Shown: positions 10,867-22,900, numbered from the stretch's first letter. The stretch is DNA of 64,000 nucleotides from Oscarella lobularis (GCF_947507565.1 NC_089179.1:248001-312000); one strand, 5' to 3'. Made by a program: numbers and translations. Notes: generated from the letters alone by a model not told the origin.

Positions 10867-13319
10867 ATGTTGGGCTTCGTTCGTCGGACGACGAAAACGG
10901 TCAGCAAGAAACCAATTTCTGCACTTCAAAAGCTTAGATTACACTTTCTAGTCTTCTCGGATATGTTCAGTCAACTCTCTTTGCTATTCGATTTGGAGGA
11001 ACGAAGCCGTTTCTAGTTCCAATCCGGACGATAGCGATTTTATCCAGGAGAGCGTCGTTCCGACGTTCCACTTCCAAGCGAGCCTTCCTCGCCTTCCCAT
11101 TCCTCGACTCGACGACACGAAACGTCGCTTTCTGAACGCCTTCGAACCGATCGCGTCGTCGAACGAAGAATACGAGTCCGCGACGAAGGCAATCGACGAA
11201 TTCGTGGCAAACGAAGGCCGACGTCTTCACGACGAACTCGTCGAACTGAACCAGGACAATTACTCTACGCGTAACAAACCCGAACTGTTTTCTCTATATA
11301 GTCTAGACTACTCTCCTCTAGCTCGTAGACTAGATGCGTATTACACGGATCGTCGATCGCTTGTGCTGACTAGCAATGCAGCTATGGTCTTTGAAGACGA
11401 TCCTCGTCCCGAATATAACGAACAGGTAACAGTAGATCTATGAGTAGATTGTGACAGGACTCGGAGATATTACTTAGGAATCGTCTGTCTATTGCCTGAT
11501 TCTTTTTCTTACTTCGTAGCTCGTTCGTGCTGCAATTTTGCTTCGGTCGAGTCTACGCTTTATGAATTCTGTTCGCAAGAATGTGCTCGAGCCTACGATG
11601 TTTCACGCGCATCCAGAGAATAGCAATACTCCGTTTTTTAAGAATTTTGTTAGGTACAGTACTTTCGTTGGTTTTGCGATTTATCGTAGAGTTCTACGGT
11701 GCTGTGCTCTTAGCTGCGTTCCGTCCAAGTTGTCGTGGTATCCCGCCCATTTTCTAAAGGCAACTCCTCTTGACATGTCACAGTTCAAGCAAATGTTCAA
11801 TTCATCACGAATTCCGCAGCTTGGGAGAGACGATTTCGTTACGTACGATCAAGCAAAACACATCATTGTAACGAGTAAAGGAAGTCTCTACGTATTTGAC
11901 GTCATCAAAAACAATGGTTAGTTCCTCGTAGTGTGTGGGTATTGGTGGTATATTTATTCAGTTTCTCAGGAAGTCTGGCTTTGACATCAGATATTTATCG
12001 TCAATTGGCATTGATCTCCGCTCACAATCCGCCAGCGTCCGTTCCACCTGTGAGCGTGCTCACAAGCGAAGAACGAGACACGTGGACCGTCGCAAGAAAG
12101 CAACTGAAAGCAGCAAATGAAGATTCATTGAAACTTATTGAATCAGCCATCCTGTGCCTGTGCCTTGACGACGATGACACAGATAATTTGAATGACGCAA
12201 TGCGCAACTTCCTTCACGGAAATGGACAGAACAGGCAGATAAGAACCGCACTTCTTTTTCGTAATCTAATAGTTTTATTAGGTGGTTTGACAAGTCCATG
12301 CAATTGGTCATCAACAAACGCGGACTCGCGGCCATTCACTTCGGAATGTCCTGGGCCAATGGACTAACAATATGGCGCTACATGGATGACGTATACAGAG
12401 ACTCGCTTCAATCGTCATTTATGCCAGATTCGAAAACAATTGACAGTGGAAACCCAGCGTTTCGAATTGAATTCAAATTGGATTCTGAACTGCTGGGAAA
12501 AATTGAGGTGGCAAAGAATCGATTCGAAAAGAGAATTGCTGATTTGAGTGTTCGCCACGTTAAATGTGAGAAGTTTGGGAGGAATTTGATCAAGGCAAAA
12601 AAGCACCACGGTGATGCACTTTCACATCTAGCTATGCTGGTACCTGCTATCATCTTTGTAGTTAAATGTGGTACAGTACACGCATTTTTTTAGGCGGCTT
12701 ATTACAATGCGTTTGGATGCTTTCCTTCTGCAGCTGGGCACTGTTCGACTGCCGGTTTTAAGAGCGGTAGAACGGAATTGGTACGATCACTTACTAGGGA
12801 AATGGGAGCTGTTATCAAGGCTCTTTGGTCTGGAGACGAACGTCAATTGGGCGATCTTGTCAAGAAAGCGTCGCTCAAGCACGTTTTTCTGATACGAGAA
12901 GCACGTAGAGGTGAAGTGTGTTCATACCTACTTAGGAACGGCCTTCGTTAGAGAGGTGCTGTGTTCAATTCACGTTCTTTCTGCTAGGAGAGGGATTGGA
13001 TCGGCATCTGAAAGGATTGATGGATCTCGCTGAAAAAAGAGGTTCTTTGCCTGAATTTTTCCAGCATTATGAAAAGCTATATCAATGGGCTTTGCGTATG
13101 AGCACAGTTTCGGCAACTGTCTCTTTGCAGTTCGGAACTTGGGGTCCTCCTGTGACTCCTAAAGGTGTGCCCATGACTGCCAGTGTGGCATACACTTTGA
13201 AAGAAGACCGGCTTGAATTTGTAGTTACCACTCTCTCAGCGAGAGATTCTGCTGAATACGTCAATCACCTTGAACGGGCGCTTGACGCTATTTACAAAAT
13301 GCTGATTTTTGATAGGTAG
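10867..13319 (+). CDS. CPT2-like carnitine acyltransferase paralogue, probable pseudoenzyme (copy A)
   Basis: First of two tandem carnitine O-palmitoyltransferase 2-like genes. Exons 10867-10899, 10952-11425, 11520-11653, 11714-11916, 11970-12234, 12282-12639, 12694-12910, 12988-13319 chain to 671 residues. It keeps the family frame (ESVVPTFHFQASLPRLPIPR, LDMSQFKQMFNSSRIPQLGR, NRWFDKS). The catalytic motif that in CPT2 reads HFEHSWGDG is here HFGMSWANG, so the catalytic histidine position holds Met. The substrate-site STST motif near the C-terminus is reduced to MSTV, and the GPW motif after the first third is replaced by unrelated sequence. With an open frame and intact splice sites throughout, this looks like a maintained non-catalytic paralogue, not random decay. 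A short basic first exon (MLGFVRRTTKT) could be a mitochondrial presequence. The intron at 12235 has a GC donor. Confidence 0.85.
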
Positions 13320-13363
13320 GATTTATGGATCATGTGTTTTTTGACCACACCCGGATAGTCGCC

Positions 13364-15807
13364 ATGCGATGTTGTGTTCGTCCTGCGAAAGCGGTCAGTA
13401 AGAAACGATTTTGGACATCGCATCTAATTCATTTGTCGTCTAGAAGTCTTATTGGAAGCCCGTCTCTTCCGTTCTCTCGTCCGTTCGCTCTTCGAGGTGA
13501 ATTCAACGATTTCGGGGGGGGGCCCCAATCATGAATGCGTACCAATTTCCTTCCACCAGCAGCTCGTCGACGACCAATCCGGACGATAGCGATCTTATCC
13601 AAGAGAGCATCGTGCCGACGTTTCACTTCCAAGCGAGCCTTCCTCGCCTGCCCATTCCTCGACTCGCCGAAACGAAACGTCGTTATCTGAACGCCTTCGA
13701 ACCGATCGCATCGTCGAACGAGGAGCACGCGTCGGCGACGAAAGCGATCGACGACTTCGCATCGAACGAGGGCCAACGTCTGCACGAGGAACTCGTCGAA
13801 CGCGACAAGGCGAACAAACATACGAATTTCATTACGGGTGAGAGCGATAGACTTTGGCGGAGTTTTTCCGAATCGAAGTCTTTTCTTTTTTTTATAGGGC
13901 CTTGGTCTAGTATGTACTTGCGTGATCGTCGTTCTATTATGCTGAATCACAATCCTTTTCTACTCATGCAGGATGATTCTCGTCCAGAGTTTCGTGACCA
14001 GGTATTGTTGAACTCTCGGGTATCTCTTTCTCTATTTTTTGTATATAGCTTGTTCGTGCCGCCGTTCTGATTCGATCGAGTCTACGCTTTATGAATTCCC
14101 TTCGCAAGAGCGTTCTGGAGCCGGACGTTTTTCACACTCAGCCGGACAAAAGCACTACTCCATTTTTTCAAAATTTCATTAGGTAAGGTAATCCGCGAAA
14201 TTATGAACATAGTCTCATTTTTTATGTGTAGTCGAGTTCCCAGCAGTCTTTCCTGGTATCCTGCTTATTTTCTGTCGGCCTTTCCTCTGGACATGTCCCA
14301 GTACAAAAACCTCTTCTCTTCAACGAGAATTCCACAGCTCGGTCGAGACGTGCTTGTAGCGGATGAGCAGGCAAAACACATTGTTGTGCTAAAAGGAGGC
14401 CACTTCTACGCATTTGACGTCATCAAAACCAACGGTACACACAGTATATAAGCAGTGTCAATACCTATTTTTTTCTTTTTTCGTGTAGGAACGTTGGCTT
14501 CGACGTCAGATATTTATAATCAATTGAAATCGATTTCGGAGGATCGTGCGCCTCCCGCTGTCCCCGTGAGCGTGCTGACGAGCGAGGAACGCGACACGTG
14601 GGCCGTCGCGCGAAGCGAACTCGAAGCGACGAACAAAGAGACGCTCAATCAGATCGATTCCGCTATTTTGCTACTGTGTCTCGACGACGACAACGTCGAC
14701 AAATTCGAAGATGCGGTGCCCAGTTTTCTTCGCGGAAACGGACAGAACAGGAAAGCGGAAAATTTAAATAATTAAAATATCAATTATTAAATTCCTTTAG
14801 ATGGTTTGATAAGTCGTTTCAATTGATACTTGATAAGAGCGGTCAAGCCGCCATTCACTTCGAGCATGCCTGGGGCGACGGCATCTCGATTTTGCGCTAC
14901 GTCAACGACATGTACAAGGACTCGCTTCAGTCCACGTTCAGTCCAACGTCAATTAGAGGAGGAGAAAGTGGAGAAGTGCGTCGTCTCGACTTCAAATTAG
15001 ATTCGGAAGTGCGCGTGGCGATTGAGAAAGCAAAGAAACGATTCGATGAAAGGGTCGCCCAGTTGAGCGTTCATCATATACAGTACGAAAAATTCGGCAA
15101 GAAATTTATTAAGTCGAAAAAACAGAACGCCGATGCAATTCTTCAACTAACATTGCAGGTGACGTCGAGCACTGATATTTAAATATCTGTTTGCGCTCTA
15201 CTGTTTTTTGTCTTAGGCTGCGTTTTATGCTCAGTATGGCTTTATTCCCTCTACGTATGAGTCGTGCTCGACGGCGGCGTTCAAGCACGGTCGAACGGAG
15301 ACGGTTCGATCGGCAACTATGGAAACGGCTGCCTTTATCAAAGCCATTCAGTCTGGAAACAAAAGCCAATTGGCCGAGCTTCTGACTAAAGTTTCCGCCA
15401 AGCATAGTACGCTGACTGGGGAAGCTCAGAAAGGTTTTTTTTTGAGAGGGCATGTCTTTGAAGGCAATGACGTTTTTTTTGAAGGTCAAGGGTTTGATCG
15501 GCATTTGTTTGCCTTGAAGTGTCTGGCCGAAGAGAAGGGCTTGACGCCGGAATTTTTTCAGCATCCGTCGTATCTGAAGATGGGGCACATCATTTTGTCG
15601 ACAAGCACTCTTCCACCGGCCGAAGCTCTCGTGTTTGGAGGGTTTGCTCCTGTAACCCCCGACGGTCTGGGAGTGGGCTACGGTGGAAGAGATGATGTTC
15701 TTGGATATGGAGTGACAGCGTATCCAACGAGAGATCCTTTTGAGTATCTCAAGAACGTTGAGAAAACTCTAGATGTGATCTATGATGTATTGAAGTCAAT
15801 TGCGTAA
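13364..15807 (+). CDS. CPT2: Carnitine O-palmitoyltransferase 2, mitochondrial (copy B, intact)
   Basis: Inner-mitochondrial-membrane enzyme that regenerates long-chain acyl-CoA from acylcarnitine for beta-oxidation. Exons 13364-13393, 13444-13496, 13560-13837, 13898-14001, 14049-14182, 14232-14434, 14489-14750, 14801-15158, 15217-15433, 15485-15807 give 653 residues (human CPT2 is 658). The catalytic motif HFEHAWGDG is present, as are GPWSSMYL, LDMSQYKNLFSSTRIP, CSTAAFKHGRTET, GQGFDRHLFALK and LSTSTL with GGFAPVTPDGLGVGY. A short basic first exon (MRCCVRPAKA) suits a mitochondrial leader. The G-run near 13514-13522, which looks like a frameshift in the genomic frame, lies in the intron 13497-13559. 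The intron 14751-14800 has no GT or usable GC donor; the exon must end ...AACAG before GAAAGC, giving GA-AG. Copy A has GC at the same place. Intron positions are shared between the two copies, confirming tandem duplication. Confidence 0.93.
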
Positions 15808-16060
15808 GTCACACAGTGACGTAAATGTCCGATTGTCTTGTGCATTTCTGATTGTATCGCTGTAGATGAAAAGATCACATTTGACGTCACTTCATCGCGT
15901 CACTTCACACGTCACATCTTCACGTGATCGCAACGCCCGGAGAGAGCTCTTTCGTCGATAGGCGAGGCTTCTACAGCAACAAGGCACGCTCGAAACATCT
16001 CGTTTTCTCTTCAAGTGATCGCGCACGTTTTTTCAGCAGGCGATATCGGCGTTGCGCAGA

Positions 16061-16330
16061 TGAGCAGCCTTTGCGAAAATATCTTCGCTTGCATCGAAGA
16101 CGAGCGGAGAGGTGGATATCTCAGTAAGCGTCTTTGCGTAGTTTTTCGTTCGTTTTGCAGCCTGGGGCCCGTGTTCCCTCGCACGTGGCCCCCGCGCTCC
16201 TCTCGCATGATCGGCCTTGGGAAAAATCTATTCGCTTGCATCGTGGACGAGCAGAGAGGTAGGCATCTTCGCGTAGTTTTTTTCTCACGACGTCCCGGGG
16301 GCCCCCTTTTCCCTCGCGCGCGACACGATT
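16061..16330. repeat. Imperfect tandem duplication, about 135-140 bp per unit
   Basis: Two adjacent units share CTTCGCTTGCATCG / ATTCGCTTGCATCG, then GACGAGCGGAGAGGT / GACGAGCAGAGAGGT, then a TTTGCGTAGTTTTT / TTCGCGTAGTTTTT block and a GGGGCCC-type block followed by TTCCCTCGC. In plus frame both encode N-(I/L)-F-A-C-I-x-D-E-x-R-G and each is followed by GT, so they could be duplicated small exons; no surrounding gene supports this. Confidence 0.6.
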
Positions 16331-16813
16331 TCATCAACTCCTCACTTGTGTGGGATAGCTGATGTGTTTTAGACTGGAGTTGCTAGCAAGCATAGCTCTC
16401 ATATATGGCGGAAATTGTCTGCAAATCCAATCAAAGAATCGGAGGGTGGAACAGAAGTGAAGACAAACTGAGGGAGAGTAGAACTTTCTTTTTGGCATGT
16501 TTTGCATGAAAGTAGAAGTAGGTGCACGCAGCTTTTGATCTCCAGGGTATGGAGACAAAAGCAGATTCGGAACTCGCGCGCGCGTACGTATGCCATTCCA
16601 CGCGCGCGAGACGCCGACATGCGTTGGATGCAGGCGACGTAAAAACGCGTGCGCGGGTTCTGAAGGCCAGGCAAATGCGCGTTAGGTATAAGCCGAGCAA
16701 AAGTAGGGGAAACTATGTTCAAAATTTTATTGAAAATACTAAAAACGCCTATACTCTGTGCTTTTCGCCGGCGCTTCAGTTGTAGCATCTCGTCTGTCGT
16801 CTTCATCAGAAAT

Positions 16814-16843
16814 GTGTGCCTGTAGGGCTGCATACAGGCACAC
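16814..16843. repeat. Perfect 11-bp inverted repeat with 8-nt loop
   Basis: GTGTGCCTGTA at 16814-16824 is the exact reverse complement of TACAGGCACAC at 16833-16843. On the minus strand the hairpin is followed four bases later by CTGATGA. It could be part of a mobile-element end or a structured RNA; no further support. Confidence 0.6.
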
Positions 16844-17382
16844 TTGCTGTAGGCATCATTCTCCCAAAGAGACTACCAATGAAGAAGGTAGCATCCAACG
16901 GGAGATACACGCCATAGATTGGGCAGTTTTCTGCTCGGGGCCGCACAACCACTTCAGCAGTTGATATAGGCCTGCCCAGGAGTCGGCGGCAGTTTAGACG
17001 TTATGGCCTCATACCACCGGAGGCATACAAGCAGTTTGAGGGATTGCACCTTATAATTAAGTTGCAAATCCCGCGGCCCCGCAACATGGGCCGGACCCGT
17101 CTTGCTGAGGACGTTGGGACCGCGGTCAACCTCTTCGTCTCCTTCTGCTTGATAAACAAAGGAGAAAATGAGTTGGAGGCCCCATGCAGCGCAATTGGAA
17201 CGACCATCACCTTTCTTCGTTGCCGTTGCAGTATTCGGTCACGCGTCAATATCGATATCTACAAAAAAATACCAAAATGTATCGTTTGAAGACAATTTGA
17301 TAAGACGAGGTCAAACAGACAACACATCCCCACAGTTTTATAAAGAAAAATTAGAAATCGGAGAGGTAGCACAAATTCACCA

Positions 17383-17408
17383 AAACCATGAGCTATAGCT
17401 CATGGTTT
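17383..17408. repeat. 26-bp perfect palindrome
   Basis: The half-site AAACCATGAGCTA is immediately followed by its exact reverse complement, so the element is a gapless palindrome centred between 17395 and 17396. Possible remnant of a foldback element or a binding site; no target duplication seen. Confidence 0.65.
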
Positions 17409-17768
17409 GCTCAGCCGCCGATTTCAAATCTTACGGCACCAAACTATTGAGCTATCGTTCTAAACGCTTCGCGTCGTCAGATCTGCACTAGATAACGAAT
17501 TCGTGGCAAAAACGCCGCTCGAAATTTGGGAGCGGAGCGAAAGCCGTCCCTATATCGAAGAATGCGGTGTTCCGAGACCTCGCAACGGCGATAAGGAAGC
17601 GAGAACGTACCTCGGTGCTTTGGGACTAAACGAAGAGCGTCTTACTTGGGATATTCCGTTCCTTTTGCGCCGAACGTTAGAGACATGCGTGGCCACGTGC
17701 TTGATATAGCGCGCTCTACTCTGGAAAAAATAAAACTAAATATTTATATCTCAGTCATTAGCAAAAAA

Positions 17769-19006
17769 TTAGCTACTTTGTATCACACCCCCGCCAAGAC
17801 ATGTATTCCCCGAGTAAAACACAGCAAATTGACCCGGAGTAACAGCCCAAACTGGTTCTAAGGTGGAGACCAAAAACTGGCCATTACCAATTTCTTTCAC
17901 ACTACATTGCACTAGAGGAGCCCCATGTCGTACCCTCACTTCACAGTCGGATACACGCAGTCCTTCGACTGACTGCCAATAAACAGGCCCCACGGTAAAT
18001 ACGTCTCTATGTAGTGTGGGATGATTTCGCCCAGGTGCAACGACCAGATGATTTTCCTCTAATTTTTTGTCCACAACATAATGAGCGCTCTTTAGCCCAG
18101 CAATGCGAGCTCGTTGTCCAATCGTGTAGTAGAACAAGCCAGAATGTTGGGCGAGAATACGCCCACTTTCATCGACCACGTGCCCCGGCTTCTCATCCAG
18201 ATAATTACTAATAAAATTTGAGAATTTTCTTCGTCCAACAAAGCACAATCCCATGCTCTCGCGCTGTCGCGCTACCCACTCTAGCCCAATGCGTCGCGCA
18301 AGATCCTTGACATCCGACTTGAACATCATTCCGAGAGGAAAATCGACATTCGCAAACGCGGATGTGGGCACGGTCGCGAGAAAATAGCTTTGGTCCTTCG
18401 TTTGGTCGCGAGCGGCGAGAAGCTTAGGCATAGAGGTGGTCGTTCTGTCAAGTCGAGCGTAATGTCCCGTTGCTAGGCGACTATAGCCGGCATTTTTTAA
18501 TTCAGTCAAAAAGGATCCAAATTTGATGTGACGATTGCATAGTACATCGGGATTGGGTGTCAAACCGAGTTCACATTGGGAGAGAAACGTTCTGAATCGT
18601 TGGAGAAGGATATATCATAAACCCTGTCTACTCCTATTTCCCCCTAGCGATGTTTTTGGGTGTATGTGTGTATTTTCTTACTCGAAGACTTCGTTCCAGT
18701 AGTCTTTGACGAGACGAATTCGCTTGGAGGCGATTCCCAAGTGTTTGCATATCGCTTTCACCTTAGCGTAGTCGTCTTCGGCTGTGCATTGACCCGATTC
18801 TTCGCGTTCGTCCCAGTTCTCCATAAATACGCCGGTTACGTTGAATCCTTGAAGGAAAATTGAGGCGAAAGCGCCACACGTAGGGAAGCCTTACCGCGAG
18901 ACAGCATCAAGTAGGCTGCGACGGTAGAATCCACGCCGCCCGACATCGCAACGGCGACAGATTGCTCGGCAGACGCTCGCAACGACGAAAGGCGTCGCAA
19001 GGCCAT
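17769..19006 (-). CDS. TRMU: Mitochondrial tRNA-specific 2-thiouridylase (MnmA family)
   Basis: Catalyses 2-thiolation of the wobble uridine in mitochondrial tRNAs for Lys, Glu and Gln. Three exons on the minus strand (18895-19006, 18682-18847, 17769-18591) give 366 residues. The PP-loop SGGVDSTVAAYLM is near residue 25, followed by GVFMENWD, the catalytic Cys region LTPNPDVLCNRHIKFG, ATGHYAR, KDQSYFLATV and the second catalytic Cys in ESMGLCFVGRRKFSNF, then the YTIGQRA and GQFAVFYSGNTCLGGG C-terminal barrel motifs. Both catalytic cysteines are present. The ATG at 19004-19006 gives a short basic N-terminus (MALRRLSSLRASA) compatible with mitochondrial import. It is divergent from the small gene at 19134, about 127 bp away, so the two probably share a promoter. 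Confidence 0.94.
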
Positions 19007-19133
19007 TATCTAAAGCCACGTGAATCTGCTTGATGACGTCACCATACTAACCCGATTGTTCTCGTTGTCGTCGAATATGCCTTGGTGCGTCAGTAGGTGG
19101 CATGCTCCTCTCCAAGCGTGCTCTCGCCCGTCA

Positions 19134-19793
19134 ATGTGGTGCTTTGGCGAAAGAAATCTGCGCAGAATGGTCGAGACGTAAGAAAATGAACAAGTTGCAG
19201 CGCGGCGTCCGTTCACCTAGACTTACGTGTTCTAGCTGGCACATGGACGTCTCCCCAAATGAAGCTTTTGATAAAATAGTAGAGGCGGCCAAAAAGCTAT
19301 CCCAAGAGCAACACGAACTGTTCGAAGACGCCGAAGTGTCTAAGGTAATGAAGGAAGACTGCTTCGCCTCACGCCCTATATAACGTAATTAACTAGGAAA
19401 ACAAAGACGAGCTCTTTCTCCAAATATTCAGCTATACACCCAAATGCCAATACCTGGATGTCGTCGAACTGCATTTGCATCCCGGTCAGGAAAGCGGAAC
19501 GCGAGTGGAGGTAAACTCCCGTAGAAATCGAATAGACGCATCTCTTATCCCTTGGGGGGAAAGGCCATATCGTTTTCCTCCGGCTTTTGGCCGGCCTGGT
19601 TCCCCTGTGGACCTATTTGGAATATGGTATGTACAATTTTCACCTTCGCTGCAAATACCTTCTTTAGACTGTCTTCTAGTTGTGTTGCTGGATACCGTTC
19701 ACAGATGGCGATTTGAACAAGAAGAGACTCGAAGCGTTGAGGGAAGCGATCACAGTGCCAGTGACTTCAACGGATAATCTCAGTAAATGCTGA
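19134..19793 (+). CDS. Small conserved protein of unknown function (DUF1499-like?)
   Basis: Exons 19134-19177, 19236-19344, 19397-19510, 19564-19626, 19680-19793 sum to 148 codons. Recognisable features are WHMDVSP near the start, CQYLDVVELHLHP with ESGTRVE, then SFSSGFWPAWFPCGPIWNM and CWIPFTDGDLNKKRLEALRE. The run of a beta-rich segment, a Ser-Phe-Ser-Gly-rich hydrophobic patch and a final basic helix resembles small conserved eukaryotic proteins related to DUF1499, but I cannot name the family with confidence. An alternative start at 19102 reads through the first intron and would give a basic, mitochondrial-presequence-like N-terminus (MLLSKRALARQCG). Divergent from TRMU. Confidence 0.65.
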
Positions 19794-19916
19794 TATCCAA
19801 ATCTGGGAGAATAGCACGGCATGCATTCTGGCTCTACAGATAGTAGAAAAGTTAAATATAGGTGTGACCAAAAAACGGTGGATACCCTCCCTACGTGGTG
19901 TACATGCTTGCCTATA

Positions 19917-22900
19917 CTATACTTCAGTGTAATCATCATAAACGTCGTCATTCTCCTCCTTTACCTCAGCTGCTGGGGCTTTGTAGCAACTGAGTCTGCT
20001 ATCGGCGTCCTCATCCGACCCGCCGCTATCCACCGATTTCGTTATCTCCGGGTGGCTGTAGTCATCGGAAACGGACTCGGATGACTTCGCCTCGTCGCTT
20101 CCCCTTTCCGGCTCTGCCTCTTCTTTAGCTCGTCGAAAACGCAAGACAGCCAGAACAGCCAAAACAGCAGCGACGAGCGCAACGAAACCGCTGACAGCGG
20201 CACCGGCAGCAACTCCAGCAGACACTCCAGAATCCTTCACATCCAACCGAACGTCATCATCGATTTCAAAAAACCCCATATTCGTTCCTTCTTGGACGCT
20301 CTGATCGCGAGCAGTCCGTACGATTTGCCCACTAGCAACGCTTCTCTTTCCCAATCCACCGCCTGCACTCGATATCCGGTACAGAACTTGAAGATGCCAC
20401 ACGCGACCGGCGTCGATCTCGTATAGCGGATCGCTGACGAAGTTAAAACCGTCTACGCCGGCCATTTCAATGATAGCCCCGTGCTCGGGATTATCGGCGG
20501 CGAATTCGGCTCGAAACGGGACCTGGTTGAAGCCCCTGTCTACCGTGTCGGGCTCCAGACGATCGAGAAGCTTGAATCGATGCGCGAGCTTGGGCGACGG
20601 TCGAAGACAGCCGTACTGCGGCGCGTCTTTATCCTGCTCGCCTTTTGGATCGTAATAGGGCAGAAATCCGTCGCGACCGCTGCACAGAAACACCGATTCG
20701 ATTGTCAGCTTGAACGAACGTCGAAGATCCTGCGACGGATCCCAAAGCACGCGACCGTAAATAGTCTGGCCTTTCGAAAAGGCCCCGCTATAGGCTAACT
20801 CAGAAAAATCGACACCTGATTCCATGGGATCGGTGAGATATTCCTCCACGCTATTGTGCAGGACGAATTCGGTGTCGAGACGATACTCTTCGGGCACGGG
20901 CTGACTGACTTGAGTGAACGAGATGGCCATGTCGAAGCGCACGGGCGCGTGCGGCGTACAGCTGGCCCGCGACGACGTCGATGGCCCCGTCGCTGCTTCG
21001 TACTGGTCCGTCGATTTGACGGTGCACGGAATGAGAAAGACGGCGTACGTTCCCGTGTAATCTTGCGTGGAGAGAAGACTGGACGCTCGCCACCATTGCG
21101 CCGGACTATCGAACGAACTTTCGCTAAACATTTCGACCAAATCGAAACGAACAGCGACGTCGGACGGCGGCTCGACTCGCGATCGAACATCCTTTAGCGC
21201 CGGATGACCGAGAACGAATTTTCCACGAAATTTCGCGTCCGTTTTGAACGTAATTTCAAATCGGCCGTCGGACGGTCGAATCAGCGCTTTCATGACCTGA
21301 AGATTTCCGCGGCGAGACGACTCGGCGCTGACGCCGCTCTGCCACAAAATCGCCGAATACGAAAAGGAGAACTTCATCTCGGTCGAGTGTTCGAGCGATC
21401 GCCAGCCGACGCTCGTCGGCGCCGTGTAGACGTAGGCGACGTGAAGAGGCACGGTGACCGAAAGTTCCGACGACGTCTCGTCGCGAACGCCGACGTTCGT
21501 CGTCACCGTTCCGCCGCACACGTCCACCAATTCCGTCATGTGATAGTAGGCTTCGAACGTCCAGAGACACGTATTCAAATCCAAGTGCTTGTAAAGTCGC
21601 ACGGTGTTCGCGCCGCGCATCGACGAGTCGAATTGATGCGGACGCATGTCGCGAGCTGTCGTCGATTCGCTTTTAAACGCGGAAGCGGCGGGAGATATAA
21701 AGCCGAATGACGTCAGCGAGGACCATTCGTCGTAGTCTAATAAATTCGAGCAAACGTGTCGTTGTCGATACGACGACTTGCTCAAGGCGAATTTTAGATC
21801 GTCAATGGCAACAGTCGACAGAACGGGAAGAAGTCCGTCCTGATGCGGAATTTGAACTCGAATTTTCATGTGATTCGCATGATCGCTATCGCGACCGTCG
21901 ATATAATCCAAGTCGGCGATAAACGACTCGGCTTTGAAGAGTTCCAAGACGCCTTCGGACGTTTTCGTGCCGCAGATGGAATTGAGCCATCCAATGACGA
22001 CGGATTGCGACGAATACCAGCTGCCGAGACTTCCGCCGACGGCGTCGTACGGCTGAACGGAGCAGCGAACGAGACAGCGCGGACAGAAATAGATGCTGTC
22101 GAGCACGGAAGACTTCGTCGACGTGAAAACCGTGTCGTCGTCGAGTTGATCGAACGGACGCTGAATGCCGTCGTCGTCTCGCGGCGGAGCGACTTCCCAG
22201 CGGAATTTCGTGCGATTGGCGAAGAAATTTTCGCTTTCGCATAAACGACGAGTGGAATCGTAGTTAGGATGACGAGGATCGCATGGCTGAAAGAGCAAAA
22301 AAATCTCCAAAAAAAACGGACGAAAAACGCGTCTAACGTACCAGAACGCATACAACTGGGTACCCTGGAGAAGGATTTGGCGAGCGATCTCGAACCGCGT
22401 CGTATTCCAGTAAGGAAACGACGGCCGGAATGTCGGGAAGAACGATGCTACCTCGCGCCGCCTGGCGATCAACAATTTGAACCTGAGCTGTAGATCGTTC
22501 GCCCAAGACGGCATTGACTGGAGGTCCCAGAATAAGATTAAACGTTTCTTCCCACTCCATTTCGGCTGAATAAAGTACCTGCGAAAAGACCGTTAAAATA
22601 AACAGAGAGATCCACGATCTTTTGTGTACCTCTATCGTGACTTCTACCCGACGCTGGTTGGACTTAAAAGTCAGATCTTCAGAGAACGGTTGGTAGTCTT
22701 TAGCGGAAACGGCGAGACCGTCTCTCGTGCTGCAATGAACGGTCGCTTCGCCGCTAGCATCTCCGCTACGCACGACGGCAACAGTGAACTTCGTCACTTG
22801 ATCAAAGCCAACCGGCTCCAAGACTTTGTACACAGAACGGTCAAACTGAAGTCTCGAAACGTCTTCGGGATTTGTGATGACAACGTCAGCTTCGCTCTTA

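Larger units (their letters stand above)
15808..17768. other. Repeat-rich intergenic region, no convincing gene
   Basis: Two kilobases between CPT2 and TRMU with only short open frames. Visible structure: an imperfect tandem duplication (16061-16330), an 11-bp-arm hairpin (16814-16843), a GC-rich stretch around 16900-17250 that looks like an old dispersed repeat, a 26-bp perfect palindrome (17383-17408), and a 68-codon frame at 17503-17709 that lacks an ATG and has no recognisable domain. Nothing here can be assigned a function from the sequence alone. Confidence 0.5.

Noticed and set aside
13497-13559. G-run that appeared to frameshift the start of CPT2 copy B, and an ATG at 13531
   Set aside because: A phase-2 intron from 13497 to 13559 (AG|GTGAAT ... 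ACCAG) removes both; the exon chain then divides by three.
16780-16843. Possible hammerhead ribozyme on the minus strand (hairpin followed by CTGATGA)
   Set aside because: No complementary stem II and no correctly placed GAAA could be found, and the stem is separated from CTGATGA by unpaired bases.
17503-17709. 68-codon plus-strand frame downstream of the palindrome
   Set aside because: Begins with GTG, has no ATG, no recognisable domain and no adjoining exons; it might be a decayed exon but cannot be supported.
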